Notes: a model not told the origin generated them from the sequence alone. DNA of 64,000 nt from Galbula dea (GCA_013399015.1 VWZX01000208.1:186001-250000), one strand, 5' to 3'. Positions 25,842-39,673 are shown, numbered from the stretch's first letter. Made by a program: numbers and translations.

Positions 25842-26457
25842 TTCATAGAATCATAGAATAGTTTGGGTTGGGAGAGACCTTAAAGATATTCTAGTGCCAG
25901 CTCCCTTGCAATGGGGAGGGACACCTTCCACTAGACCAGGTTGCTCAAAGCATTATCCAACATGGCCTTGAATGCTTCCAGGGAGGGGACATCTGCAACC
26001 TCTCTGGGCAACCTGTTCCACTCTCTCACCACCCTCACAGTGAGGAACTTCTCCGCATCTAGTCTAAATCTACCCCCTTGCAATTTAAAGCCATTACTCC
26101 TTATGCTATCCCTACATGCCCTTGAAGAAACTCCCTCTCCAGATTTCTTCAGGCCCCCTTTAGAAACTGGAATGCTATGAAGACTTCCTGGAGCTGACTT
26201 TTCTTCAGGCTGAACAACTTTCTCAGCCTGTATTTACTGGGGAGATGCTTCAGCCCTCTCATCTTGATAGCCCTCCTCTGGACTCAACTCCAACAAGTCC
26301 TTGTCTTTCTTATGCTGAGGGCCCAAGAGCTGAATACTCCGGGTAGGGTCTCAAGGTCTCACCAGAGCAGAGCAGAGGTAGAGAATCACTTCCCTTGACC
26401 TGCCAGCTATGCTTCTTTTGAAACAGAACAGGATATGGTAGGGTTTCTGAGCTACAA
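25842..26457 (-). mobile_element. CR1 LINE, 5'-truncated, of a different subfamily
   Basis: The tail, in reverse, reads 'ttcatagaatcatagaatag' then 'tttgggttgggagagacctt'. This differs from the 'gttaggagttggaag' group. It continues through the CR1 3' untranslated region and the C-terminal ORF2 region, including reverse-complement segments for the lysine/arginine-rich block near 26340. Many substitutions and small indels are present, so it looks older than the copies at 43167 or 45061. The short plus-strand open frame at 25941-26180 is antisense to it. Confidence 0.93.
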
Positions 26458-28914
26458 ATGCAAATTCATCATGCAAATTTACTTTTACAGTTTGATAGTT
26501 TAGGAATATGGTTCTTTAAGCTTGTATTTCCAGGAGACTTCTGTGATAATTTGTCTGTGGATGTTAATAAATTAAACTGTGTATTTGATTTCACTTTTGA
26601 GATGTGATAAAGCTATTTTAACAAGTCAGGCAGAGACTTTTATCAGGCATTCCTCTAGAGGCACAGAGCTGCTGCTCTGACTTTATACCATTCAACATTC
26701 CTTGTGTTGGCCTTGCTGGGAAAAATATTGCCTTTGATTTTTATATGTACATATGACATCATCTTATTTTCTGCATACTTAGACAACTTCACAGTGTTTT
26801 AATTGACAACTACTTTGTTAACATTCATCACAACTAATGTATTTTATACATTGTTTGCCTTTGCTTTCACAGCATTTATTCTCCCTTTGAATTTTATTTT
26901 AAACGTTCTGCAAATATATCAGCTGAGTGTTGTCTTTTTCCTTCAGAACTACTTTGCTGGACACTTGACCTTAGCTGAAAATAAAGTATGCAATGAATAC
27001 TATTTGTTATGCCTGTATAACTTTTTATTAGTCTAGTCATTAGTTTTTTATTAAGCTGTTAAGCCAGTAATCATGTACATTTGAGAGTACTGCAAGGAGA
27101 ACTATGTTGTCGTTGGATGATAGATTCACAATGCTTTGTAATCAGAATTCTCACCATCTTAAAATGAAATTTCTGTACACTCTGAAGCCTTGAAAAATAA
27201 TTTGTAAATGAAAGAAGAATGAAATTAAGAAGTCAGTAGGAATATCATAACTTTCTCAGTCTAGGCATTTGCACTATACCTTAATTTGGGGAATAGTAGC
27301 TCAGAGTTGCAGTGTGAAATGAGGTTATTGAGCAATAATGAACAAGAAGTTTTACAGGGTTTTACTTTAGACTAGCTCTAGTCTAGTTCAATTGTCTAAA
27401 TGCCTGCTAAGAGTTGGAGTGCATTAAGTGAACTTCTAGAGTACATCTTTCCACTTAGTTTCATTTAAAAGAATCTAATTTGTGCATTCCAAGTACATTC
27501 TATGTTGTGAACCAAAACATGGTAACTGGGAACTGTTAGGCGACTTCTGAAAGCACATTCCTGATCTGAATGGAAATGCTAATATGTCCATATGTCAGAA
27601 AGCACTGTGTGAGCTTTCCTATTCTCTAGCGCCCCAGAATTTGGGGTGACTTTGTTGAATTTGTTTCATTTCTTTTGCAGAATTCATATCTAGTCCTTAC
27701 TAGCTCAGAGAATTTATGGAGGCATTATGAGAGACTGACTGCCTTACCATTTTAGGGATGTTTGTTGAAGGTCGGGCCTATGTATTTTAGGATTTACTAT
27801 ATTAATATCACCAAAATTGTGTCTTGTTAGAGCCAAATTCTCTCTCAGAACTTTGGTAACATCTAATCACCATCAGCAAGCATCAGCATCATTGGCAGAA
27901 GATGTTTCTCACTGTTTGATAGCTGCTATCACTTTGCCTGACTGATGATTTGCAATTAATTCTCATTGTGTGTATTCAGGCTGCTTGTTTATTTGCGACT
28001 GTGGAATGGCACACATGCAGAACAGAGTACAGAACTCCCATCAGCTAAATGCCTTCTTGAATGGTAAAATGTATAGCTGTGTCAAAAATAAATATCACAG
28101 GTTTTAAAAGTAGAATGGATGTGTGCTAGAATTTCAGTCCTGGGCTTAGAAAATACGTCATCTTGGATAGGCTTTATCGCACACCGAGTTCTGCAGCATG
28201 ATGTAGATACATCATGGTAACTTTTTGTAATTTCTGTCCTTCAGGACACAATTATTTGTCCAGAGAGATTATATAAAGTCAGTAAAAACCTAGAGAGAAA
28301 ATTAAGTTAATAGCATTGCAAAGAGTATAAATTGGTGTGAAGGTTGGTTGGTTAATTCTATAAATTGCACTAGTTTGTGTGGCACTAGAATTGGAACTTT
28401 TGAAATACTATGATGAAGCACAGATTTTTGAATATTTCAAGAATGTTTGTAGTACATTTAGAGTTTGATTGTAGCAATTGAATAGGGTTTTCCCTGCACA
28501 CCATGCATGAAGTCTAATATTACCCTTGCTTGCTGTAGAAATAGCCACAAAGCCAAATTAACTTAGTTTTATCTTTGTCATATTTTCGAGCTCAAGAACT
28601 ACACCTTGCAATATCTTTTTATGTTAAGGAATCAGATTTACATTCAGAGTGATTATACTTCTTTTAAACATTGCTAAATTGCTTCTAAATCCATTTATTT
28701 CAGAGATGATGCAGGTAACATTTATTCTTAGCTCTTGTAAGTGCCTTCATAGGCTACTATGAAAAATGTCTTCCATGTTAAGTTAACTTAAGAAAAACCA
28801 CACAGGTTTGCTTTTCCCAGAACTGTATAAGCAGAAAGTTCTTTGACAGTGGAAGCTAAAAAATGGAAATTATTAATGGTAATTTCATCAATTTTGAAAA
28901 TGACTAGAAGTTTC
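26458..28914 (+). other. KCNIP4 intronic sequence, nothing recognised
   Basis: AT-rich sequence without a supported gene, RNA or repeat. Confidence 0.5.
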
Positions 28915-29060
28915 TACTCAGCACTGGGAGGCCACGCCTGAAGGGAGTACTGTGTCCACTTCTGGGCTCCCCAGTGCAAAGGAGATATAGACCTACTAAA
29001 GACACTCCAGCAAAGTACAGAAGAGATAGGTTGTAAAATCTAACTGAATTTATGCTTGAA
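28915..29060 (+). mobile_element. Old CR1 LINE fragment (ORF2 C-terminal region)
   Basis: The sense-strand reading around 28942-28990 gives REYCVHFWAPQCKGDIDLL. This corresponds to the EYCVQFWAP.YKRDI.LLE segment of CR1 ORF2 seen in the copy at 33945. Frames break soon after, and the tail cannot be followed clearly beyond about 29060. It is an ancient, internally decayed copy. Confidence 0.7.
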
Positions 29061-32000
29061 AATAACCAGGAATTAGAGGTATTTTGATCAGGAGAGAGCT
29101 TGCACCTTGCTTGGCTCCTTCAAGCTCCTAGACAGGATCATCACTACTGAAGATGGAAATCCTTTCTGTAGACTACAAGCAAAAGCACATTCAGAAAAGC
29201 CTGGCTATATTGGTTTGCTACTTTTTACCAAAAGAATGTAGACCTTGTTCAAAACCCTGTTTTCTGCATTCATTAAATAAGATGACTGCTAATACTAGCT
29301 TGAGGAAATCTAGGGATACATGAAACTTTAATTAAAGCTAGTGCTACGTGTTGTATGTAGGCAACACCTTTAGGAACTAAACCCACTTAAACAGCTGTAA
29401 AGCTCTGGAGGTAGGGAACAGACTGATTTTACAAAGAGAACTATTTAAGTGATTTATTCTTTTTCTACTATTTCTTCTGTCTTGCAACCAAGTTTAGCTT
29501 TAAAGGTTGGGACATAATTTGAACTGGAAGTTGATAGCATACTTTTTATTTTCTTTATATGTCTTATTTATTAAAATTGAAGGGTTTTGCTAGTGAGCCA
29601 GTAATTACTTTAATGTGGATGATAACAGGCTTGGATACTGTCTTGTGATTAATTCACAGTTCAACTAGGGAAGGATTCTGATAACTAGTAATAGGGGAAG
29701 CACTTCTATTTTAAATTGTTTTTACTGAAGAGCCACTTCTTGTGGTTTTGTGTGATTACTTTGTAATAGCTCTTCTATCTTTTGGGTGCTATAAACACTT
29801 GTTTAAACCACATTTGATATTTTAAACTTTTGAAACAAGGAATAATTTTCATTTCTTTCCCTTTCAGTACATTGTATGAGGACTTAGTAGATCTGCCTTT
29901 AAAAAGGAAAACAAAAAATAATTGAATGGTGAAGAAGCAAAAGAGGCAGAGAGCCTGTCTAACTTCTTTTCTTTGCCTCTGCTTTTTGCATATAAACACA
30001 AATGATCAAACTTAGTCTTTAAAATGTTGATATAGCAGTTATTTTTTCTATACATGTAACTCCCTTTAACAGGAAAAGAGAAACCAAGCAGAAAGTGAAG
30101 AGGTCTGATGCTGCAAAGTCCATGTGTAATGGGATATTTAAACCAAGTTGCCTGTTACCTGGCTGCCTGGTTTATCCTTCTGCTCAATTAGCATAAGATA
30201 TTTTTTTCTGTAGGCTAGTAAAGCTTAGGGCACCATGCAATTAACAAACATTTCTATGCAGCTTTCTAGTTAGAATAATGCAGATGCATTCCTCTTCTAT
30301 TCAAATTATAATCCAACCTTCAACAGAAACAACCAAATATTGATGTTAAGTCCTCCCATTACAAATTCTCTATTTGTAGAGCTCTTATGGCTTTCTATAA
30401 GGGTTCTGCACCCCTGAGGACTTGCAAACTTAGAATTAGTAGAGCTGGATGATGTTTAGCAATCTCTAATTGGATAACTTAGGTATGGTTAACTCACTTT
30501 CAATAGCATTATGGTGCTTAACTTGCCTGAATGATTAATTCCATTTTTAGAGACATTTCTCTTCCAATTCTTAATGTCAGTAGTTTATTTAAACAGTAAA
30601 AGAAAAGTAAAAAAATATCTGTAGGGAGAGTTGCTTCTCTCTTGTGGAAATCTTCAAGTGTAATGACTCTTTTTTGCTGACATCAAATTTCAAGGGTTCT
30701 GCAGAGAGTAGCAGTTGTTCTAAAATAAAATTGTACTGTTCTGTGCACTACAGGATCCTAAATTCTCCTGTGAGTTTTCCCTCTATAAAAAGAAGACAGA
30801 GATTAAATTCTGAGATTTTAACTATTTTTAAGGTGAATTTCAAATAAAGAAAAGATCATCCTGGCAAGGGTAACAGAAGAGTTTGGATATTTTCTTTTAT
30901 GATTGAGACATTCAGCAAGTATGGAGGGTTTTGGCAAATGTGGCAGACAGAAATATCTCTTCTTTGCCATGAATGTTACAGGTTTTCAGATTGGGTAAAG
31001 ACTTAATATGAGGAAGAAATAAATAACCACGTTTTTTTTACTAGTTAAATCACAGATTTATGATGAGTTTATTAACTCTAGTCCCTTCTGTTTATTTTTA
31101 ATGGAGTGAAAAAGTCTTTCACTTACTTTCTCATTTTGCCTCTTAGGAAACTCTTGTGGCCATTTGAAAGCCATTCAAATTGGTTTATCTATATTGGAAC
31201 CAGTATTGGTTTTATAGTGATGGGAAGTGTAAAGGAACTGGGGTTTGCTTTGACTTTTTTGGGAAGCAGAAAATCACAGGTCTATTTCTACAACTACTGT
31301 CATTGAAGACCCAGGAGAAGAATATTAACTACGTACCTTGCAGCAAGAAAGGACTATGCTGAAATATCACAGAAGTATGAAAAGACCATAATTGACATAA
31401 TTTTGTGATTAGACTGCAATACATTTGTGTCAAAGGTTAGGGCTGGGGCATCCACTAGACGAGTGAGTGACAGACATTCTCTTTTAACCCCTCTCCCTTC
31501 CCAAAGGGAAAGAGAAAGGGAATCAGGGAGAGAGACTTATGGATTGCAAAATACAATGAAAACAGCTTTAATGAAACCGCAACTTGCACTCCTCTCCCAT
31601 TCCCAAACCTTATGCCAAGGCTGGGGAGAGGACTATTGCAAAGCATCTGTACTTCACCTCAGATCCTCAGATGACCCAGAATATTTTACAGTGCTCAGTT
31701 TATGTTTATAGATAGTTAACATACTATAATAAAAATAGGCATAGCAAATATGGAACTATTGGCTATTTTTGGAAAAAGATTGTTCAATACATAGATATTT
31801 GAATGGATACCTGGATAAAGAAATGTGGGTTTATTTTCTGTTCAAGGAAAATCAAAACTCTGTGGAATTTTCTTTCTGAAATGTATGTAGAATAAAATAT
31901 CCTTGTTCTTTAAATGCAAATGTGGAAAAAAGGTAAAAATATAGTCTAGGTGAAGATGAGCAAAAGCTACTTATTTTCTTAGAAAAGATAGAAGAGATGT

Positions 32001-33944
32001 CTAGTGTTATGCCATGCAAACAAAAGGAGAGAGAAGTATTTTAAATTCTGGAAGAAAAGACACTTAGTTTTCAGAGCTACCTTAGAATCAAAGATCTGAT
32101 TCTCAAAACTGTTTAAAGGCAATAGGAGAAGTGCTGCAGGTGGCTTCTGAGGAACCAGGAGAGCCACTTCAGATCACAAATGAAGTGACTGCTGTGTCTC
32201 AGTTTGCTTCTTGGTTGTTGGATTTCCCAGTGCCATCTGGCCATATCAATGTACTGCATTGTTTTAAAGCAATAGATTGCATTATATCTTCTACCTTCTT
32301 ATTTAGAGGCTCACTGCTGTGGTAATTTGAGTGCAAATTAAGCGAGAGAATTCAGTCGCTGTCCAGTGCTCAGCATATGAATAGCTTTTAATAATGTTCG
32401 CTGCTGGAGCTTATACAAATGATTTTTCTTTGAACTTTACTTTCTTCTTTTTATAAGTATTCTAATGCTCTGCTGCATTAAACTCACCTCTTTCCCTTCA
32501 TCAGTTACTTAAACGGAGAGTTTTTTATGTGCCAACATCGGGTGCCTGGCACAAAGTTAACTTAGAGCTACAGTTCAGAGATTTCCTGTGCTCAGAACTG
32601 GTTACAGAGTGTAAAACCTAAAAAAAAAGCTGAAAGTGTCCTCCTGCTTGGCACCATCTCTGCAGGTTTTCTAGGTGCCTTAGGAAGCAGTTCCTCATGC
32701 ATCCAAGTACATGAAATCCATTTTCAAATGAACCCATTTTATTAACACATGTTGAAGAGTCATGAAGACAATGTGCACTCACCATTTCATTCTACCTAGG
32801 GCTGCATTTAGAAAAACGCTTATTAGATTATCTTCGGTGGGGATTAAATTTTGCCAAATTCTGGAATTCAGGGAGCTTTCTACAGACAGATATTCATTGA
32901 ATCAAAGCCATTATAACCTCTGAACAGTGAAGGTATGGAAGGATTTTCTATGAGGAAACAAACACCTGTAAGATCCAGATGATGCACAGGATTCATCTGG
33001 ATCTGATTCTGGGATGCTTTTACACTTACTAGAAGAGGATTAAATGCTCTTTAGGTATTATTGTAAAATGTGCAAAACATACATCATCTCAAAATTGGCT
33101 GACATCATCAAGGTTTAAGCAGTTGTGAAAAACTGATTGTTCCCTCTCAAACTGATGATTCAGTTAAATAAACTTTAAGAATCAGAAATCTTTGCAGGAG
33201 ATTAACACTTGAATTCAATACCCTCTAACAACGTCTGTACTAAAAATTGTCTTTCTGATATAATCATTGCTAAACTTGCACATTGTCAGAATTTATAGTA
33301 AGAAAAGACTGATATAATTTTCGATTAATTGAAGTAATAATTCTTTAATATTTTGCTTTTAGTCCAAAATGTCATTGGTTTCCTAAACGTATTTTGATTT
33401 AATATTTTGTACTAGGCTAGAACTGAAACTGTTTTGTTTGCCTAACTTTGAGTACTCAGCTACACCAGGAAACAAATCATCTTTGCAAGCAAGGCAAAAG
33501 TCTGACAGCAATGAGAGTTATTTAGGAGACAGGAATATGTATGTTCCCTACCTTTTCCCTGGAAGGTCGCATCATTCTTAATGCATTCATTGTAAGAAAA
33601 AAAAAGCTAAAACAAACAAGTGAATAATATTCTGACAGCCATCTTTTTCCTCTTCTTTTGAGCTCCTTAGGCAGAAGGGTGGATATTTCCGTGGATATTT
33701 TATTCATGAATAATTATTCTCTGCAATTTGGCCAAAAGTTCTGACAAATATTACTTGCAACCAATTATTGTATGAGCATTTCTCTGTGTTCAGTCTTTCA
33801 CTCAAAGTGCCCTAGTTTGTTGCATGAACTAGCCTCAAAATTAATTTTTTGGTTTTATAAGATGTGTTAGAGTAACAAAGGCATGGATTTGGAATTAACA
33901 TTTTTTTTTGCCCCATGGACCCTTTTGGCTGTGATAAAATTAAA
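29061..33944 (+). other. KCNIP4 intronic sequence
   Basis: AT-rich sequence without a supported exon or RNA gene. A possible LTR-derived piece near 31436 is listed separately. Short open frames (for example 31106-31306 and 30644-30847) match nothing I recognise. Confidence 0.5.
31436..31690. mobile_element. Possible LTR-derived repeat fragment
   Basis: A purine-rich 'gggaaagagaaagggaatca' block leads into 'gacttatggattgcaaaata' and 'acagctttaatgaaac'. This resembles the start of avian LTR sequences I remember only loosely. GC content is above the flanks. No coding remains. This could equally be unique sequence; a repeat-library search would decide. Confidence 0.3.
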
Positions 33945-34784
33945 AGGCAGAAGATTACTAAAACAGATCTAGATAGATTAGAGGACTGGGCAGTCACAAA
34001 TCATATGAAGTTTAACAAGGGCAAGTGCCGAGTTCTGCACTTGGGAAGGGGCAACCTGAAAACAACTCACCAATTGGGGAATGTGAGGCTGGAAAGCAGC
34101 AGTGAAGAGAGGGATCTGGGAGTTTTGATCTATGATAAATTGAATATGAGCCAACAGTGTGCACTAGCCACCAAAAGGGCCAACAGGATTCTGGGGTGCA
34201 TCAAGCACTCCATTGCTAGCCGATCGAGTGCTAGTCCCACTTTACTTGGCACTAGAGTGGCCTCTCCTGGAGTATTGCGTGCGGTTTTGGGCACCACAAT
34301 ACAAGAGGGACATTAAATTGTTGGAGAGTGTCCAGAGGAGGGCCACAAGGATGGTGAAGGGAATGGAGGGGAAGAGTTATGTGGAGAGGCCGAAATCACT
34401 TGATCTGTTCAGCCTGGAGAAGAGGAGACTGAGGGGAGACCCTATTGTGGTTTATAACTTCCTCACCAGAGAGGAAGGGGTGGGTACTGACCTCTTCTCT
34501 CTGGTGACCAGTGACAGGACCTGGGGAAACAGGATGAAACTGTGCCCAGGGAAATTCAGGTTGGATGTTAGGAAATGGTTCTTTACCCAGAGAGTGGTGG
34601 AGCATTGGAACAGGCTCCTCAGGGAGGCTACCACTGCACCAACTTTCACGGAGTTTAAGAAGCACTTGAACAGTGCACTTAGGCACATAGTGTGACTTTG
34701 GGGTTGTCCTGTGCCTAAATAAGAGTTGGACTTGACAATCCTTGTCAGTCCCTTCCAACTTGGGATGTTCGGTGATTCTGTGAT
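33945..34784 (+). mobile_element. CR1 LINE, 5'-truncated, with ORF2 C-terminus and intact tail
   Basis: The sense reading starts LDRLEDWAVTNHMKFNKGK, continues through VLHLG and MSQQCALATKRANRILGCIK, then shifts frame near 34225. It resumes with LLEYCVRFWAPQYKRDIKLL and RVQRRATRMVKGME and ends with EFKKHLNSALRHIV before the stop at 34693-34695. The 3' untranslated region 'gttggacttgacaatccttg' and the tail 'gtgattctgtgatg' follow. It is non-functional because of truncation upstream of the catalytic motif and the frameshift. It is the longest sense-oriented CR1 in the window. Confidence 0.96.
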
Positions 34785-36080
34785 GCTTTTGTCTCATATT
34801 TGGGGGGATATTTTCAGGTTGATTTCTGTCACATTTTTATTTCCAGTATAAATTTGCTCGTCATTTATAGTACATGTGTGGCACCTGAATTTGTTATATT
34901 CTTTTAAAAGGATCTTGATTTCTTTTGCAGTGGTAATGATTTGCCTTTCAGTATTTGTCTTTCAGTGGTGTGGATAATTAACTTGCAATACATAGGATAA
35001 AATTTTGATGACTTGCTTATGAAAATCAATAGGGCATCTAGGTGATTGCGTAATATCTCTATTTTTGCAGCCTCATTTGCCCTGCTTCTTTTTCTATCAC
35101 TACTTTTTTTCAGATGAGGGTATAATTTTCCAGTTATCCCAAAAGTAGGACTTCAGGGTATACTATGCATTTCCCAAGACTCAGAGAAACAATATTACTC
35201 TTAAACCTGAAGCCAGCTATGTCTCATTTTTAGTACATCTCATAACATTAATTTCTTGTGATTTTTTTCATAATGTTACATCATGAACTAGTCAAGTGTT
35301 TATTAAGGGATTTTTATTTACTTATTTCCCCAATTCTACTGATTGCTATCAGCTGAGCGTTTGGCATGTTGATATTTTAATCTATGTTTTAAAATCTCTC
35401 TCTGTCAAACAAAGCTCACAGATATGTAATTCTTTAGTTTGTATAGGCATAGAACTTAGGAAAGTAATGATTCTCTGATTTCTGAAATTTGGCCATTACT
35501 TCTTATATATGTGATTTTTACCTTGTAACAAATGGTAAAGACATCTCTTGTACAAATACTATCTGCAGCTATCCTACCTGAGATGGTATTTTTGCTTTTT
35601 CAATATTTACAGTTGTTTTCATTTCTCACACTTCAGGAGATGGATGTATGAGGCAGGAAACCTAATCAGTATTGCAAGACAGAAATGAATCTATTGTCTA
35701 TTTGCAGAACTGCACAGATGTGCATCTTTTGAACTGCTGTCAGAAATGTTTCTCATAGTTCAAGATTATTTTGTCTTCAAGTATTTAATATTTGACTGAT
35801 GAAAATCAAATTAGTGGTTTAACTGAAATACTGTTCCATGTGCTCCCATAGGACTTCCTTCCAAAGCTTGAATCATATTACTGGGGATGGTTTAAAGAAC
35901 GTAAGAATTGAGAGAAGAAACTAAAATCAATACAGCCTAAAATTTGTCTGATTTTTGAAGTTACTGACTCCTATATATTGTTCTGACTGTGATCCTATTA
36001 AACCAGGGACAAAGCAACACTCCTTTACTTGCTAGATTATGGAAGGAAAAAAATGCATAAAGGTGCAGATATTAATGAGA
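34785..36080 (+). other. KCNIP4 intronic sequence, nothing recognised
   Basis: AT-rich sequence with no supported gene, RNA or repeat. Confidence 0.5.
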
Positions 36081-36295
36081 GAAGGCACTGGTCTGGAACT
36101 CAAGCTGTCTAGGTCAAATTCCTGGCTCTGCTGCACACCACCTCAGGCAAGTCACTCAGTCTCACTGATCTTCCATTCCCCATCTGTCAAATAGAGACAA
36201 TGGTTGCATCCTTCTACTTGGACTTTATCTTACCTATTTGTACTGTGGTTCAGATTAAAAAGGAATACTTCTTAAACTCTGTTTGTATGGCACCA
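36081..36295 (+). mobile_element. MIR-type (CORE-SINE) remnant
   Basis: The order of blocks follows the MIR consensus: 'gaactcaagctgtctaggtc', 'aaattcctggctctgctgca', 'ggcaagtcactcagtctcac', 'cccatctgtcaaatagagac' and finally 'gtttgtatggcacca'. These are the head, the central core and the 3' part of an ancient tRNA-derived SINE shared across amniotes. MIR copies this complete are not common in bird genomes, so retention may reflect selection, but that is only a suggestion. Confidence 0.75.
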
Positions 36296-38289
36296 TATAT
36301 ACTAAAGCTATTAGGTACTTCCATAATACAGTAAGGGATGCCTGCCTCTAGGCAGGAGCATTTGTAATGTGTGTTCTACAAAATGGATTCACAATCAATT
36401 TCAACTAGTCCTGAAATAGTGTAGAATTTGCTCCTAGTCTTTTTGGCAGACTATAATTTTTTTATTTGGTTACCCTATTGTGATTGCCATAAAGAATTAG
36501 TACTGTCAGCTCTTGCCATCCTGAGGTGTCATTGTTTTGAGTTCCCCTATCCTGCTTACCCTCTCCACACACAAACACCCTTAGAGTAGGTTAAAGTGAC
36601 TAGTGTACATCAGCTCTTGACAGATAATGGCTTTTTAATGCCTTCCATTGCATTGCTAGTAATATAACTTTTACTTTTATGGCTCGTTAGCATTTCATGA
36701 TCCCACAGTGCCTATGAATGCTAGGACTTGATAGAAATTGAATGGACATAACAAAATACATTCACAGCACCTAACTTCAGGCACTTAATCAGATCAAAAA
36801 TGCAGTCAGAAGAGGGCAGTTCAGGGCAGAACATGCAGGAATTCTACACCACCCTCTGATGGGACCACTGTCTGAAGGACTATAAATTGAATCAAGGGAA
36901 TTTACCCACTCAAATTAAGGAGGGAAGTTGAGTGCTAAAAGCCAGATTGCTTAGCTACTCTTTATTCCCCTGTAGCACAGCAGTTTTTGTCATCTTTTTC
37001 TTATTTGAGTAGGCATTACTTTGCAACACAAAATCTTCATTTGCTACCACTATGAAAAACTGTGCAATTTATAAATCCCTCAGATTTGTGAGGGTATGTA
37101 GTAATGTTTTTATCTTCATAGTTTTTACATGGAATCACATGTTGGTCCTTCAACACAGGATTTTTTAATCCAAAATTTCTATCTGGAAAGAAGCAATTTG
37201 TCATTGTGTAAAAATCTGTGTATATTCATATTTTAATGTATCACTTAAAATGGAAATGAAGTGTTTTGGGAGACATTTATCAAGGTTGGATATTATTCAG
37301 TAGTGCAAGTGTTTCTACATTTTAGATTAATTTAGCCATTTTGAATTAGTAGAAAGTAGTATGTATTAGTGTGGTAAGGTGAAAACTGATGTGGTGTCTC
37401 AGGAAGATGGACTGAGTAACCATTATTTTCATCCTTGTACTAAAAATTAATTTATCATAAAATCTTGCTTTCCTGGCTCATGATACAGATATTAAATAAC
37501 AAAGTGTTGCCTTGCCTGTGTGATGTTTATATGAAAAGAATCTCTTGCAAAGCTGCAATATAGTTTCTGTGAACTGTCAAAGAAGCATAGGGAAGCAAAA
37601 TGCAACCAAATAAATTAGAATTTGTTTGTGCTAATGACCCAGTCATTATAAGAAATGCCATGTTATATAACTACCCTAAGTTATCAGAACCCCACAGGAT
37701 CCTTAGCTGTGCTAACGTGGCACAGAATTAGGTCTGGGAGAAGTAGCTGAATGCTAAATCACTTTCTCATCCTTCTGCAAAGTATAATTTTCTCAATATA
37801 TGAGCTGAACTCTTAATATTTCTCTTCTTAGACAAACAGCAATAGCAGAAGAAGAGTCTGGGGAGCTGTGGGACAACTTTCATATTAATTACATAGTAGT
37901 GGTCTGGTAGTGTTTCCTCTTATGAATATTTTAATATGGGGAAATTAAAAAGAGAATTTGGTAATGTCACATGGCCTGAATCTTTAGCTTTCATTCTCAA
38001 TGTTTATTTTGCATCACAAATTCAATTTTCAATTCAAAAAGAAAGGTACTGTAAAGAGAATCCTAATTGCAGCAACATTTCTTCTTCTTTCCCCTTCCTT
38101 CTCAGTCACCTTCTTCCTGTCTGTATTTCAATCTCCTTCCCTCATTAAAGAATTTGGAAGTTTACTTAAGTCTATTGAAGTCATTTTTGTGTAATTGTTT
38201 AATATATACAGATGTTGATCTATCACTTTATTGTACTGCAGTAGGTAGCAGTGTCAACATGGTCTGTTGGCATCAGTGTGTGGCATCAT
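36296..38289 (+). other. KCNIP4 intronic sequence, nothing recognised
   Basis: AT-rich sequence with no supported gene, RNA or repeat. Overlapping plus-strand open frames near 37936-38315 are short and pyrimidine-biased. Confidence 0.5.
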
Positions 38290-38387
38290 TCACACAGAAT
38301 CACACAGAATGTTAGGAGCTGGAAGGGACCTCGAAAGATCATCTAGTCCAACTCCCCTGCCACAGCAGGATTCCCTAGGCCAGGTCA
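38290..38387 (-). mobile_element. CR1 LINE 3' tail fragment
   Basis: In reverse it reads 'tcacacagaatcacacagaa', 'tgttaggagctggaagggac' and 'gatcatctagtccaac', and stops near 'ccctaggccaggtca'. It is under 100 bases, nearly identical to the corresponding part of the copy at 43585, and so is a young-looking, very short insertion. Confidence 0.94.
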
Positions 38388-38571
38388 TTCTACTGGTAAT
38401 AGCTACCATGAGCTTATACACCATGTACTGCCATAGTGCTCTGTAGCATGAGCATAGGTCACAGAGCACATGTATATTGCCCTGAAAGTTTGGGTCTTTT
38501 ATATTATTACCCGTGCACATATTTAATATTTTGATTTGCTTGTGGTTGTCTCACCAGTCTGTTAGTGTTTC

Positions 38572-38640
38572 TGAGCTAGTCAGCTAAACTCTCTTAGTTT
38601 TTCCATCTATAGGGTGGGATAATAAAGGTACTTAACCAGC
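38572..38640 (+). mobile_element. Possible MIR-type fragment
   Basis: 'actctcttagtttttccatc' followed by 'tatagggtgggataataaag' and 'gtacttaacc' resembles the MIR core (…cctcagtttcctcatctg…aaaatggggataataa…). It is short, so the call is tentative. Confidence 0.45.
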
Positions 38641-39600
38641 TCTGTTTAGCTCCCTGAACTGTACAGTTAATATTTACTCAGTTATCATTGCAAAAGATAA
38701 AGTGGAATTGTTTGACCATTATACAGTATATGACTGAATTCAGCTGTACAAAAGTCTGAGAATCACAATATTTCAGCTGGTGAACCCCAGTTACTCAGAA
38801 CTAGGGACTGCTATAAATGAGTAAAAAATGAAGTTAGAATGAAAAAGAAATAAAGAAAAACAGCATATCAGAAACAAATAATAGGGAAATAAAAAAGTCA
38901 AACAATTGGCATGAATGCCTATTTCTTATTAATTGGATCTGAGTTTTTACAATCTGAAATGCTAAGTCCTGGAGAATAAGCTTCATTATAGATCTATATA
39001 CATCAATTGCCAGCATGTGGTATACAGACTCATTTGATATAAAGTGTTAACCTAACAAATCACAATAATTTTTCTTTTACAAGAGATACTAAAAATATGT
39101 ATATTTTTACTTGAAATACGTATATTTTTGAAAAGAAAGATTAATTTCTTTCTAACTCTTTTCCCTGGTTTTACTCTTCTATTTTAGTCTCCTTTATAGT
39201 TAACAAATCCAATTACATGATGAGGACAATGACAAAGCTTAAAGCTCTTGAGTTTAGTAGTAAAGTCTGCCTATGTCTGGCACACATCAATTTACATGAC
39301 ACTGGAAGGTCAAAAATCTCATTATTATTTCCAGTGTTTATGACTACCTTCCTAACCTATGGCTTCAAGTACTGAACTGTAGGTGCTGGAAAACCATCTG
39401 ATCTATGAGATGGTTTATTAATTTGAACCACTTGATATGGCCTAAAGGTAGGAAAATAGGGATATACTGAAGAACATTATTGTAATTATTCCATTAGGAA
39501 TCTTTTCAATTATTCAGGTGTTTTAATCACTTGGGCATTTAGCATAGTGCTAAACGATGATCATCTGATTAAATACAGATTTGTATGAAGCTTTGACACT
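38641..39600 (+). other. KCNIP4 intronic sequence, nothing recognised
   Basis: AT-rich sequence with no supported gene, RNA or repeat. Confidence 0.5.
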
Positions 39601-39673
39601 CTGCTGAAGGCAGGGGGGTTGGACTAGATGATCTTTCAAGGTCTCTTCCAACTCCTAACATTCTGTGATTCTG
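39601..39673 (+). mobile_element. CR1 LINE 3' tail fragment
   Basis: It reads 'ctgctgaaggcagggggg', 'ttggactagatgatctttca', 'aggtctcttccaactcctaa' and 'cattctgtgattctg'. Only the last 73 bases of a CR1 of the same group as 45061 are present, in sense orientation. Confidence 0.93.

Noticed and set aside
34213..34695. A 160-codon plus-strand open frame
   Set aside because: It is the frameshifted ORF2 end of the CR1 copy at 33945, followed by the CR1 tail.
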